A stretch of DNA of 64,000 bases from JBBDMC01 sp963775235. Lineage in GTDB: Bacteria > Pseudomonadota > Alphaproteobacteria > Rhizobiales > Kaistiaceae. The stretch covers positions 134,697 through 198,696 of the forward strand of contig CAVZHY010000001.1 in NCBI GenBank assembly GCA_963775235.1, given 5' to 3'. A program made the position numbers and the translations under genes. The notes under the pieces are model-generated. The model saw only the letters and a list, made by a program, of their open reading frames with translations, searched no databases and was not told where the DNA came from. Of this stretch, positions 18,091 through 27,233 are shown in pieces; the first letter of the stretch is position 1, and every line of letters starts with the position of its first letter.

Positions 18091-19593
18091 ATGCATAATA
18101 AGAATTCCGCGCCGATACTACGGCGCGTGACGCGCCCGACGCTGCTTGCCGGCACAGCCCTTGCCCTCGTTCTGGGCGGCGCGGTGATCGGTGGTTCGCT
18201 TGAACTGACGAAATCCACGCCGGCCTTTGCCGATCCGGTCCAGGTCCAGGGTGTGCAGCCGCTGAGCTTTGCCGATGTAGTGGACAAGGTCCGCCCGGCG
18301 GTCGTCAGCGTCCGCGTCAAGTCGGTCGCCCAGGCATCCGACAGCCAGGACACGCCTTTCTTCGACCTGCCGCCCGGTTCGCCGATGGATCGTTTCTTCC
18401 GGCAGTTCCGTCAGCAGAACCCGCAACCGCAGCGGCAGCAGCCGTCGATGAGCCTCGGCTCGGGGTTCTTCATTTCCGATGACGGCTACGTGGTCACGAA
18501 CAACCACGTGATCGACGGCGAGGAGTCGGTGACCGTGATCACCGACGACGGAACCGAATACAACGCCAAAGTCATCGGGTCCGACGACCGGACCGACCTG
18601 GCCCTGCTCAAGGTCGATGCCAAGACCACGTTCACCTACGTCAAGTTTGCGGCGGACGAGCCGCGCGTCGGCGACTGGGTCGTGGCGGTCGGCAATCCGT
18701 TCGGCCTCGGCGGCACCGTGACCGCCGGCATCATTTCGGCCCATGGGCGCAACATCGGTGCCGGGCCTTACGACGACTTCCTGCAGATCGACGCCGCGGT
18801 GAACCGGGGCAACTCCGGCGGTCCGGCGTTCGACTTGAAGGGTGAAGTGGTCGGCATCAACACCGCGATCTTCTCGCCATCTGGCGGCAACGTCGGCATC
18901 GCCTTCGCCATTCCCGCCTCGACTGCGCAGCGCGTGATCGGCGACCTGATGAAGAATGGCTCCGTCGTGCGCGGCTGGCTCGGCGTTCAGATCCAGTCGA
19001 TCACGAAGGATATCGCCGACAGCCTTCAGATGCCGGACACGCAGGGCGCCCTGGTGGCCGAAATCCAGTCGGACAGCCCGGCCGCCGGCACCGACCTCAA
19101 GGTCGGTGATGCAATCACGGCTGTGGACGGCCAACCGGTAAAGGATTCGCGTGACCTTGCGGTTCGCATCTCCGACCTGGCCCCCGGCGCCACGGCGAAG
19201 ATCACCTACTGGCGGGACGGCGCCCAGCACGACGTCGACATCAAGCTCGGCACCTTGCCGCCTCAGGACCAACTGGCGGCGCTGGACAATTCGGCGCCGC
19301 AGTCGAGCGCCGCGCCGGGATCCTCGCTCAATGATTTCGGGCTGGCGGTGGGACCGTCGGACGACAACTCGAGCGTCGTGGTCACGGACGTTGACCCCAA
19401 CGGCCAGGCGGCGGAACGCGGCCTGCAACCGGGCGACACGATCCTGTCGGTCGGCGACAGCGAGGTGAGCGCCCCGAACGACGTGGAAAAGCTCGTTTCA
19501 AAGGCAAAATCCGACGGGCTCAAGGCCGTCCTGCTCAGAGTCAAATCGGGAGACCGGACCCAATTCGTGGCGTTGAGTTTCGCCAGTAACTGA
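18091..19593 (+). CDS. degP: Periplasmic serine protease DegP/HtrA
   Basis: A 500-residue DegP-type protease and chaperone. The signal region is LLAGTALALVLGGAVIGGS, ending near AFA-DP. The trypsin-like triad is His139 (VTNNHVIDG), Asp169 (DRTDLALLKVD) and Ser242 (NRGNSGGPAF), followed by two PDZ domains. ATG 18091 places the signal peptide correctly; an upstream in-frame ATG at 17983 would add 36 unneeded residues. It follows ccmH and precedes a two-component pair, the arrangement known from rhizobia. Envelope stress regulation is likely but no promoter is evident. Confidence 0.93.
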   Translation: MHNKNSAPILRRVTRPTLLAGTALALVLGGAVIGGSLELTKSTPAFADPVQVQGVQPLSFADVVDKVRPAVVSVRVKSVAQASDSQDTPFFDLPPGSPMDRFFRQFRQQNPQPQRQQPSMSLGSGFFISDDGYVVTNNHVIDGEESVTVITDDGTEYNAKVIGSDDRTDLALLKVDAKTTFTYVKFAADEPRVGDWVVAVGNPFGLGGTVTAGIISAHGRNIGAGPYDDFLQIDAAVNRGNSGGPAFDLKGEVVGINTAIFSPSGGNVGIAFAIPASTAQRVIGDLMKNGSVVRGWLGVQIQSITKDIADSLQMPDTQGALVAEIQSDSPAAGTDLKVGDAITAVDGQPVKDSRDLAVRISDLAPGATAKITYWRDGAQHDVDIKLGTLPPQDQLAALDNSAPQSSAAPGSSLNDFGLAVGPSDDNSSVVVTDVDPNGQAAERGLQPGDTILSVGDSEVSAPNDVEKLVSKAKSDGLKAVLLRVKSGDRTQFVALSFASN

Positions 19594-19648
19594 CCCCCCG
19601 CGAGCGGCGGAAGCACTCCATCGTCGCCCAGAGGCTTCCGCCCCGCTG

Positions 19649-19684
19649 ACGGCAGGCCGGTTCTCCGGCCTGCCGTTTTCTTTT
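19649..19684 (+). terminator. Rho-independent terminator after degP
   Basis: A 12-bp perfect stem (ACGGCAGGCCGG / CCGGCCTGCCGT) with loop TTCT, followed by a T-rich tract (TTTTCTTTT). It lies 55 bases after degP and 45 before the next regulator, separating the two units. Confidence 0.9.
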
Positions 19685-19728
19685 CGGAGCTATTCGCAAG
19701 ATGAAGCTCCGCTATATATGGTCGCGTC

Positions 19729-20409
19729 ATGCGGATCCTGCTGATCGAGGACGACAAGGAAGCCGCCGCCTATCTTGCCAAGGCGTTGCGCGAGGCGGGC
19801 CATGTGCCCGATCTCGCCAGCGACGGCGACACCGGCGCGACCATGGCGGCCGACGGAGGCTACGATGTCCTGGTGGTCGATCGCATGCTTCCCAAGCGCG
19901 ACGGCCTGGCGATCATCGAGGAACTGCGCGGCCGCGGCGACCACACGCCGGCGCTGATCCTTTCTGCGCTCGGCCAGGTCGACGACCGGGTCGTGGGGCT
20001 GCGCGCGGGGGGCGACGACTATCTGCCGAAGCCATACGCATTTGCCGAGTTGCTTGCCCGCGTCGAGGCACTCGCCCGCCGCCACCGGCCGGGCGCCGCC
20101 GACACGGTGCTCAAAGTCGGGGATCTCGAACTCGACCGGCTCGGTCACACCGTGTCGCGTGAAGGCAAGGCGATCCCCCTCCAGCCGCGCGAATTCCGCC
20201 TGCTGGAGTACCTGATGCAGCACGCGGGCCAAGTGGTCACGCGCACGATGCTCCTGGAGAACGTCTGGGACTATCACTTCGATCCCCAGACCAACGTCAT
20301 CGACGTGCACATCTCCCGGCTGCGCGCCAAGATCGACAAGGGCTTCGGCGAGCCGCTGCTGCACACGATCCGCGGCGCCGGGTACATGATCCGTGACGCC
20401 ACTCGGTAA
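19729..20409 (+). CDS. OmpR-family response regulator
   Basis: A 226-residue regulator. The receiver domain has EDD at 7-9, phosphoacceptor Asp51 (VVDRMLPKRDG) and the KPYAF lysine. The winged-helix DNA-binding domain is typical (QPREFRLLEYLMQH, NVWDYHFDPQTNVIDVHISR). It forms a pair with the kinase that starts 17 bases before its stop. The target genes are unknown; the location between degP and glnE matches rhizobial genomes. Confidence 0.92.
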   Translation: MRILLIEDDKEAAAYLAKALREAGHVPDLASDGDTGATMAADGGYDVLVVDRMLPKRDGLAIIEELRGRGDHTPALILSALGQVDDRVVGLRAGGDDYLPKPYAFAELLARVEALARRHRPGAADTVLKVGDLELDRLGHTVSREGKAIPLQPREFRLLEYLMQHAGQVVTRTMLLENVWDYHFDPQTNVIDVHISRLRAKIDKGFGEPLLHTIRGAGYMIRDATR

Positions 20410-21781
20410 GGTCATCCGCACCACAGCCTTCAAGCTCTCGGCGATCTACATCGCGGTGTTCTCTGCGTTTTCGGTCTTTTTCGTCCTCTACATCGCGTAT
20501 TCGACCAACGTCCTGCTCAACAATCAGGTACGCGACAACATCGTCACCGAGCTCCTGGGCCTCAACGACCAGTATCGCATCGGTGGCCTGCCGGCCGTCG
20601 TCAACGCCATCGACCAGCGTGCCCACCAGCCCGGCGCAAGCCTCTATCTCCTCACCGACGTCTCGGGCCGCATCCTCGCGGGCAACGTCACCGAGGTCTC
20701 TGACGACCTTATCAATCGCGCCGGCATCAATCCGATCATCGTCACCTACCGCCGCTTTTCGGGCGATCAGGCCGACCGAACCGCCATGGTGCAGGTCGTG
20801 CGGCTGCCGAGCGGTTTTCGCCTGCTGGTCGGCCGCGATATTGGCGAGCGCGAGGAGTTTCGTGACATCATCGGCGGGGCGCTTGCGTGGGCGCTGGTGC
20901 TGATGATCGGCCTGGCCACCCTTTCCTGGGTGTTCGTGAGCCGGCGCGTGCTCAAGCGCATCGACTCGGTCTCGGCAACCAGCCGCCAGATCATGGCCGG
21001 CGACCTCACCGGGCGCCTCGAGGTCGCCGGGACCGGCGATGAGTTCGATCGTCTCGCCGACAGCCTCAACGGCATGCTCGATCGCATCGAGCACCTGCTC
21101 TACGGGCTGAAGGATGTTTCCGACAACATCGCCCACGACCTCAAGACGCCGCTGTCGCGCCTGCGCAACCGGGTGGAGACGGCGCTCGGCGGCCCGGCCG
21201 ACGCCGCCAAGTACCGTGTGGCGCTGGAGGCGACGATCGACGAATCCGACGCTCTCATCAAGACGTTCAACGCGCTCTTGATGATCGCCCGGATCGAGGC
21301 CGGCGCGCCAGACGGCGCAATACAGGAGATCGATGTCAGCGCCGTCGTCCACGACGTGGCCGAGCTGTACGAACCGGCGGCCGAGGAGAAGGGCGTGGAG
21401 CTGACGGTGGACGCGCCCGAGGCGCTGCCTTTCAGGGCGAGCCGCGAACTGCTCGGGCAGGCACTAGCCAACTTGATCGACAACGCCATCAAGTACGGTG
21501 GTTGCGGGGAGGGCGGCAAGCCTTTGAAGATAAGCGTCGCCGCGACGCGCAAGGGCAACAATCTTGTCCTCACCGTCGCAGACACCGGCCCGGGTGTGCC
21601 GGCGGCCGACCGCGAGCGGGTGCTGCAACGGTTTGTCCGGCTGGAAAAAAGTCGTCACGAACCAGGCAGTGGTCTGGGATTAAGCCTTGTCGCCGCCGTC
21701 GTGCGCCTGCACCATGGGACGCTCGAACTCGGCGACGGCAACCCGGGTCTTGTCGTCACCATGCGCTTGCCGATCAAATGA
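20393..21781 (+). CDS. Sensor histidine kinase
   Basis: A 462-residue inner-membrane kinase starting at GTG 20393 inside the regulator gene. TM1 is at about 14-36, a periplasmic region follows, and TM2 is at about 160-183. A HAMP domain precedes phosphoacceptor His248 (SDNIAHDLKTPLSRLRNRV). The ATPase domain has NLIDNAIKYG, DTGPGV and GSGLGLSLV. The pair resembles metal- or envelope-responsive OmpR systems by architecture only; the signal is unknown. Confidence 0.92.
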   Translation: MTPLGKVIRTTAFKLSAIYIAVFSAFSVFFVLYIAYSTNVLLNNQVRDNIVTELLGLNDQYRIGGLPAVVNAIDQRAHQPGASLYLLTDVSGRILAGNVTEVSDDLINRAGINPIIVTYRRFSGDQADRTAMVQVVRLPSGFRLLVGRDIGEREEFRDIIGGALAWALVLMIGLATLSWVFVSRRVLKRIDSVSATSRQIMAGDLTGRLEVAGTGDEFDRLADSLNGMLDRIEHLLYGLKDVSDNIAHDLKTPLSRLRNRVETALGGPADAAKYRVALEATIDESDALIKTFNALLMIARIEAGAPDGAIQEIDVSAVVHDVAELYEPAAEEKGVELTVDAPEALPFRASRELLGQALANLIDNAIKYGGCGEGGKPLKISVAATRKGNNLVLTVADTGPGVPAADRERVLQRFVRLEKSRHEPGSGLGLSLVAAVVRLHHGTLELGDGNPGLVVTMRLPIK

Positions 21782-21866
21782 CGGGACATGGCTCCAGGCC
21801 GCGCGAAGCGAACTTTATCCGGAATAATTCTGGCTGACGCGCTGAAGCCGCGGTTGCGTCCCGCCA

Positions 21867-24764
21867 ATGCCGCGCGCGACCAAAGCGCGCATCGCGGAGC
21901 TGACGGAAGCCGCCGGCGAAACAGGTGCCGCCAAGGACCTCGCAGCGGTGGTGACGCGTGGGGGCATGGCGCCGTTTTTGGCCGCGGTGATGGACTGCTC
22001 GCCGTTCCTGCGGGCGCTCATGCTGCAGGACCTCGCCGACCTCGCCGCCGTCATCGCCGACGATCCCGCCCAACGCCTGAAGCGGCTGACGGAGCGGGTC
22101 GCCGGGTCATGGCAGGAGGCTTCCGAAGCCGAGCTGATGGCGATGCTCCGCCGAGCGCGCCAGGAGGTGGCCCTGACAACCGCTCTCGCCGACCTCGGTG
22201 GTGTCATGGACGTGGTGAAGGTGACGAACGCGCTTACCGCGTTCGCCGATGCCGCGGTCGGCGCAGCGGTCGATTTGCTGCTCCGGGATGCCGCCGCGGC
22301 CGGCAAAATCGTGCTTGCCGACCCGTCGCGGCCGGGGAAAGGCTCGGGGTGGATCGTGCTCGGCATGGGGAAGTACGGTGCCGGCGAACTCAACTATTCC
22401 AGTGATATCGACCTGATCGTCCTTTTCGACGAAGCCGTCGCGCCGATACCCGCCGGCGAGGAGGCGCAGGCGCTGTTCGTGCGGCTGACCAAGCGGCTGG
22501 TGGCGATCCTGCAAGAGCGCACCGCCGACGGTTACGTTTTCCGCACCGACCTGCGTCTGAGGCCGGACCCCGGTGCTACCAACATCGCCATGTCGAGCGA
22601 GGCGGCGCTTCAGTACTACGAGAGTCTCGGGCAGAACTGGGAGCGCGCGGCCCTCATCAAGGCGCGGGCGGTCGCCGGCGACAAGGCGGCAGGCGATGCC
22701 TTCCTTGCCGAACTCGTCCCATACATCTGGCGCAAGTACCTGGACTACGCCGCGATTGCCGACATCCATTCGATCAAGCGCCAGATCCACGATCACCGCG
22801 GCCATGCTGAGGTCGCCGTCGCCGGCCACAACATCAAGCTCGGCCGCGGCGGCATTCGCGAGATCGAGTTTTTCGTCCAGACCCAGCAGCTGATCGCCGG
22901 CGGCCGCCATCCGGCGCTCCGCGGTCGCCGTACCCTCGACATGCTCTCCGCGCTTGCCGAGGGCGGCTGGATCGACGCCCGGACCCGCGACGACATGGCT
23001 GCGGCGTACCTTAGTCTGCGCGAGATCGAACACTGCCTGCAGATGGTCGCCGACGAGCAAACCCACACCCTGCCTTCCGACGAGGAGGGGCTGGCGACGA
23101 TCGCCCACATGGCCGGCTATCGCGACGCGCCGGTCTTCGCAAAAGCGCTCACGACGACCCTCGACAAGGTTCGCGACCACTACATCGACCTGTTTGAAAA
23201 GGCGCCGGCACTCACCTCCGCCGTCGGCAGTCTGGTGTTCACCGGCGACGCCGACGACCCCGACACTCTGGCGACCCTGACCGGCCTCGGCTACCGCCGG
23301 CCAGCCGACGTGGCCCGTGCCGTCCGCGACTGGCATCACGGCCGCTATCCTTCCACCCGCTCGGCGAGTGCACGCGAACGGCTGACGGAATTCGTGCCCG
23401 TGCTGATCGAGGCGCTGGCGAAGACGGAGAACGCCGACGCCGCTTTCATCACCTTCGACCGGTTCCTCGCACGCATGCCGGCCGGTGTTCAGCTCTTTTC
23501 CCTCCTGCAGTCCAATCCCCAACTGCTTGACCTCCTGGCGACGATCCTTGCAGCCGCGCCGCGCCTTGCCGAGACGATCATTGCACGCGCCCACGTGCTC
23601 GACGCGGTGATCGAGCCGGCCTTCTTCGACCGGCTTCCGGACAAGGCGATGCTGACGGAACTGCTCGCGGCGAGTCTTGCCGAGGCGGCGACTTTCGAGG
23701 ACGTACTCAACCGTGCCCGCATCTTCGGCCAGGAGCAGGCATTTCTGATTGGCGTGCGCGTGCTCGCCGGCACCGTCAGCGTACGACAGGCCGGTCACGC
23801 CTACTCCGACCTCGCCGACGCGATTGTCGCCCGGCTTTTTGAGGCGGTGCGGGACGAATTCGCTGCCGCACATGGCACGCTGGCAGGCGGCGAGGCGGTG
23901 GTGCTGGCGCTCGGGCGCCTTGGCGGCCGCGAGATGACCGCCGCCTCCGACCTCGATCTCATCCTCCTGTACAATTGCGACGAGGGGGCCAGTGCCTCCG
24001 ACGGCGAGCGTCCGCTGGCGCCAACCCAATACTTCACTCGGCTGACCCAGCGACTGGTGGCGGCGCTTTCAGCGCCGACCGCCGAGGGGACCCTCTACGC
24101 CGTCGACTTCCGCCTGCGGCCGTCGGGCAAGTCCGGACCGCTCGCGACACACATCGACTCTTTCGCCGCATACCAGAAGTCGTCGGCATGGACGTGGGAG
24201 CACATGGCGCTCACCCGCGCCCGCGCGGTTGCCGGCGATGGGCGGCTGATTGCCCGCTCTTCGCGCGAGATCGCAGCCATTATCCGGCGGCAACATGAAA
24301 GGAAGCGCGTCGTCGCCGATGTATTGGAGATGCGCGCGATGGTGGAGGACGCGAAAGGCGGGGAGGGCGCCTGGGACCTGAAGCAGGCGCCAGGCGGCGT
24401 CGTCGACGTCGAGTTCGTCGCCCAGGCGCTGCAACTGATCCACGCCGCCGACCATCCGGCCATCGTCTCGACCGAGACCGACGCGGTGCTGACAGCGCTG
24501 GCCGAAGCCAGCCTGCTGCCGGCGACAGAGGCCGACCTTCTGCTGCCGGCCTGGCGGCTCTACCAGGCACTGATCCAGATTCTCAGGCTCTGCGTTGCGG
24601 GGGTCTTCAAGCCGGAGGAGGCGCCGCGCGGCCTTCTCGACCGCCTGGCGCGGGCGGGCGAGCTGCCCGATTTCGCCACCCTCGACGCCTACGTTCGCGA
24701 TACCGAGAAAGCAGTGCGCGCGAGCTTCGAGCGCTTGATCGGGAAGGTGACCACCAAAGGATAG
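21867..24764 (+). CDS. glnE: Glutamine synthetase adenylyltransferase/adenylyl-removing enzyme GlnE
   Basis: A 965-residue bifunctional enzyme that adenylylates and de-adenylylates glutamine synthetase in response to nitrogen status via PII. Two nucleotidyltransferase domains are visible: LGMGKYGAGELNYSSDIDLI in the N-terminal half (removing activity) and LGRLGGREMTAASDLDLILL in the C-terminal half (transfer activity). Length is close to the family norm. It is the last plus-strand gene before a convergent kinase only 7 bases away. Confidence 0.95.
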   Translation: MPRATKARIAELTEAAGETGAAKDLAAVVTRGGMAPFLAAVMDCSPFLRALMLQDLADLAAVIADDPAQRLKRLTERVAGSWQEASEAELMAMLRRARQEVALTTALADLGGVMDVVKVTNALTAFADAAVGAAVDLLLRDAAAAGKIVLADPSRPGKGSGWIVLGMGKYGAGELNYSSDIDLIVLFDEAVAPIPAGEEAQALFVRLTKRLVAILQERTADGYVFRTDLRLRPDPGATNIAMSSEAALQYYESLGQNWERAALIKARAVAGDKAAGDAFLAELVPYIWRKYLDYAAIADIHSIKRQIHDHRGHAEVAVAGHNIKLGRGGIREIEFFVQTQQLIAGGRHPALRGRRTLDMLSALAEGGWIDARTRDDMAAAYLSLREIEHCLQMVADEQTHTLPSDEEGLATIAHMAGYRDAPVFAKALTTTLDKVRDHYIDLFEKAPALTSAVGSLVFTGDADDPDTLATLTGLGYRRPADVARAVRDWHHGRYPSTRSASARERLTEFVPVLIEALAKTENADAAFITFDRFLARMPAGVQLFSLLQSNPQLLDLLATILAAAPRLAETIIARAHVLDAVIEPAFFDRLPDKAMLTELLAASLAEAATFEDVLNRARIFGQEQAFLIGVRVLAGTVSVRQAGHAYSDLADAIVARLFEAVRDEFAAAHGTLAGGEAVVLALGRLGGREMTAASDLDLILLYNCDEGASASDGERPLAPTQYFTRLTQRLVAALSAPTAEGTLYAVDFRLRPSGKSGPLATHIDSFAAYQKSSAWTWEHMALTRARAVAGDGRLIARSSREIAAIIRRQHERKRVVADVLEMRAMVEDAKGGEGAWDLKQAPGGVVDVEFVAQALQLIHAADHPAIVSTETDAVLTALAEASLLPATEADLLLPAWRLYQALIQILRLCVAGVFKPEEAPRGLLDRLARAGELPDFATLDAYVRDTEKAVRASFERLIGKVTTKG

Positions 24765-24771
24765 GCGTTCT

Positions 24772-27114
24772 CTACGCCGCCGAGCGGTCGGCCTGAGGCC
24801 GCACGACCGGCAAGCGCACCGACACCACGGTCCCCTGGCCCTCGCGCGAGCGGATGCGCATGGCGCCGTCGTGGAGGCGGACCAGCGATCGCGTGATGGC
24901 AAGGCCGAGGCCGGAGCCACGGTGGTTCTTGGTGAACTGGTTGGAGACCTGCTCGAAGGGCCGTCCAAGGCGCTTGATCGCGTCACCGGGGATGCCGATG
25001 CCGGAGTCGGCGACCGTGAACCAAATGGCGGCGTCGGTGGCGCGGGCGCGCACCCGGATGCGCCCGCCGGCCGGAGTGAATTTCACCGCGTTCGACAACA
25101 GGTTGAGCATGATCTGTTTCAGCGCCCGCCGGTCGCCGGTGATCCGGAGGCCGCGTCCTGCCTCAGCGATCACCTGGATATCGTGGCTGGCGGCCTGGGC
25201 GCCGATGACCCGGATCGATTCCTCGACGAGATCGTCGACGACAGTCTCCTCCGCGTTCAGCACCATGCGTCCCGCTTCCATCCGGCTCATGTCGAGCACG
25301 TCGTTGATGACGCCCAGCAGGTATGTGCCGCTCTGGTGGATGTCCCGGCAATACTCGACGTACTTGGGCGAGCCGAGCGCACCGAACATGCCCGACTGCA
25401 TGATCTCGGAGAAGCCGATGATGGCGTTCAGCGGCGTTCTGAGTTCGTGGCTGATATTGGCGAGGAACTGCGACTTGATGCGGCTCGCTTCCTCGGCGCG
25501 GTCCTTTTCCTCCGCGTACTTCTCGGCAAGCTCCACCATCTGTTGCGCCTGTTGCTCGAGCTTCTGGCGCGAGGTCCTGAGGTCGGCGATGGTCGCCATC
25601 AACCGCCGCTCGCCCTCGATCAGCTTGCCCTCGTGACGCTTGAGCTGCGTGATGTCGGTGCCGACCGAGACGAAGCCACCGTCCTTGGTGCGCCGCTCGT
25701 TGATCTGCAGCCAGCGTCCGTCCTCGAGTTGCAACTCGAAACTGCGCGCGCCGGCCTCGGGCGTGCCGTCGGTGATCACCTGCGAGCGCACGAGAGGCTT
25801 GCGGCCGGCGGCGATCACCTCGGCGTACGGCGTGCCGGCGGAAAGGACGGAGTTGGGGATGCCGTGCAGCTGCTGGTATTTGGAGTTGCACATCACCAGC
25901 CGGTTGTCCGCGTCCCACAGCACGAACGCCTCCGAGATCGTCTCGATCGCGTCGCGCAGGCGGATGTCGGCGGTCTTCGAGCGCTCCACCAGCCGCATCT
26001 GCTCGGTGACGTCGACGCCGATGCCGATAAGGTGGGGATTGGGCGTGTCGCAGTCGATGAGGTCGGCGCGAGCCCTCAGCCAAATCCAGCGGCCGTCGGC
26101 GTGCTGCATGCGGAATATGCGGTCGACGGTGGTCTCGCCGGCGTTGTAGAGCGTCTCGACCAGCGCCATCAGGTCGCCGTCGTCGGGATGGATGAGGCGG
26201 CTCACCTCGCCGAAGCCGAGCAATGCGTCGCGCGGTGGCAGGCCGACGATATCGAACATGGATCGCGACCAGAAGATCCGGCCGCGCGCGAGATCCCAGT
26301 CCCAAAGCCCGCTGCGGCCCCTCGTCAGCGCCGTCTCGAAACGCGTCTGGGTTTCCGAATAGATACGGTCCGCCTCGTTCGCCCGTGATGATTGCGAGAA
26401 ATAGCCGTAGAGGATGACGAGGAGGACGGCGCTGGTGCCGACGAAAATGGCGACGTTGACCGAGACATCGGACCGCCAGTCGCGGAGCACCGATGCGATC
26501 GGCTCGACCACGGCTACCGCACCCAGCGGCGGATCGAGGAAATGCACCGTGGCGAATGCGTGCTCGTCATCGGCGAGGGCAATCTCCAGGACGCCGGCGC
26601 GCGCACCGAACGTTGTCAGCGGCTGGGCTTCGCCGATAATGTCGGTGAGCGCCTGTCGCGGCTCTCCCGGTGGGCCGGGCTCGGCGGCGATGACGTTCCC
26701 CTCGACATCGGTAATATAGATGCTCCGCCCGCCAGCGGTGGCGCCTGCCGGCAGCGCGTTGGCGAGCGTGTTGAGGACATCGGTGCGCGACAGTTCGGCG
26801 CCATGGCTGACATTGGCGAATGCGGTGGCGGTCAGCGACGCAATCATGTCGATTGTCTGCCGAGCCTCCAACTCGCGCTCGGCCTTCAACTGGTAGAGCT
26901 CGACGAAGCGGGAGAGCCCAACAATCAACAGGAAGATGATGACGAGGATGGGGATCAGGCGGCGGAGCAGCGGTTCGGCGGCGATCAGTTTCTGGTAAGC
27001 CGGACCGGCGAGAAGCCGGGCGTGCCCGGAGATGCGCGCAGGACGTGGTCTCCGGACCCGGGGAAACCGCAATAGTCTAGCGTCAGACGGGCTGGCCGCC
27101 TCTGCCCGCGCCAT
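24772..27114 (-). CDS. pleC: PleC-like PAS sensor histidine kinase
   Basis: A 780-residue membrane kinase. TM1 is at about 52-68, an extracytoplasmic region follows, and TM2 is at about 218-239. A PAS domain spans about 263-376 and a second PAS about 387-493. The phosphoacceptor is His556 (ISHELRTPLNAIIGFSEIM), followed by an ATPase domain ending in GSGLGLAITRSLV. The H-box wording and the location beside glnE and pepN match the PleC kinase/phosphatase of rhizobia, which controls DivK in cell-cycle development. ATG 27114 is chosen because residues upstream of it are not conserved-looking. The name is from synteny and H-box, so moderately sure. Confidence 0.85.
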   Translation of the reverse strand: MARAEAASPSDARLLRFPRVRRPRPARISGHARLLAGPAYQKLIAAEPLLRRLIPILVIIFLLIVGLSRFVELYQLKAERELEARQTIDMIASLTATAFANVSHGAELSRTDVLNTLANALPAGATAGGRSIYITDVEGNVIAAEPGPPGEPRQALTDIIGEAQPLTTFGARAGVLEIALADDEHAFATVHFLDPPLGAVAVVEPIASVLRDWRSDVSVNVAIFVGTSAVLLVILYGYFSQSSRANEADRIYSETQTRFETALTRGRSGLWDWDLARGRIFWSRSMFDIVGLPPRDALLGFGEVSRLIHPDDGDLMALVETLYNAGETTVDRIFRMQHADGRWIWLRARADLIDCDTPNPHLIGIGVDVTEQMRLVERSKTADIRLRDAIETISEAFVLWDADNRLVMCNSKYQQLHGIPNSVLSAGTPYAEVIAAGRKPLVRSQVITDGTPEAGARSFELQLEDGRWLQINERRTKDGGFVSVGTDITQLKRHEGKLIEGERRLMATIADLRTSRQKLEQQAQQMVELAEKYAEEKDRAEEASRIKSQFLANISHELRTPLNAIIGFSEIMQSGMFGALGSPKYVEYCRDIHQSGTYLLGVINDVLDMSRMEAGRMVLNAEETVVDDLVEESIRVIGAQAASHDIQVIAEAGRGLRITGDRRALKQIMLNLLSNAVKFTPAGGRIRVRARATDAAIWFTVADSGIGIPGDAIKRLGRPFEQVSNQFTKNHRGSGLGLAITRSLVRLHDGAMRIRSREGQGTVVSVRLPVVRPQADRSAA

Positions 27115-27163
27115 GCGAGGCTCCCTCGTTTTCTCCGCATCACTGTGGGAAACGCCACGCCCC

Positions 27164-27193
27164 GAATCAGTTTCATTTGAATCGACGCGATTC
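27164..27193. promoter_or_regulatory. Cluster of three GANTC (CcrM) sites upstream of the PleC-like kinase
   Basis: GAATC at 27164-27168, GAATC at 27179-27183 and GATTC at 27189-27193 lie within 30 bases, just upstream of the kinase start at 27114. GANTC is the CcrM methylation site in this class of bacteria. Clustered sites in promoters often mark cell-cycle control through GcrA. The regulatory role is inferred. Confidence 0.45.
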
Positions 27194-27233
27194 GGGTTGT
27201 CCAGCCGAGGAAGGAAATATTTCGGAAGTGTGT

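Noticed and set aside
24871..26388. Long plus-strand open frame opposite the PleC-like kinase
   Set aside because: The kinase on the other strand has full domain signatures; this frame has none.
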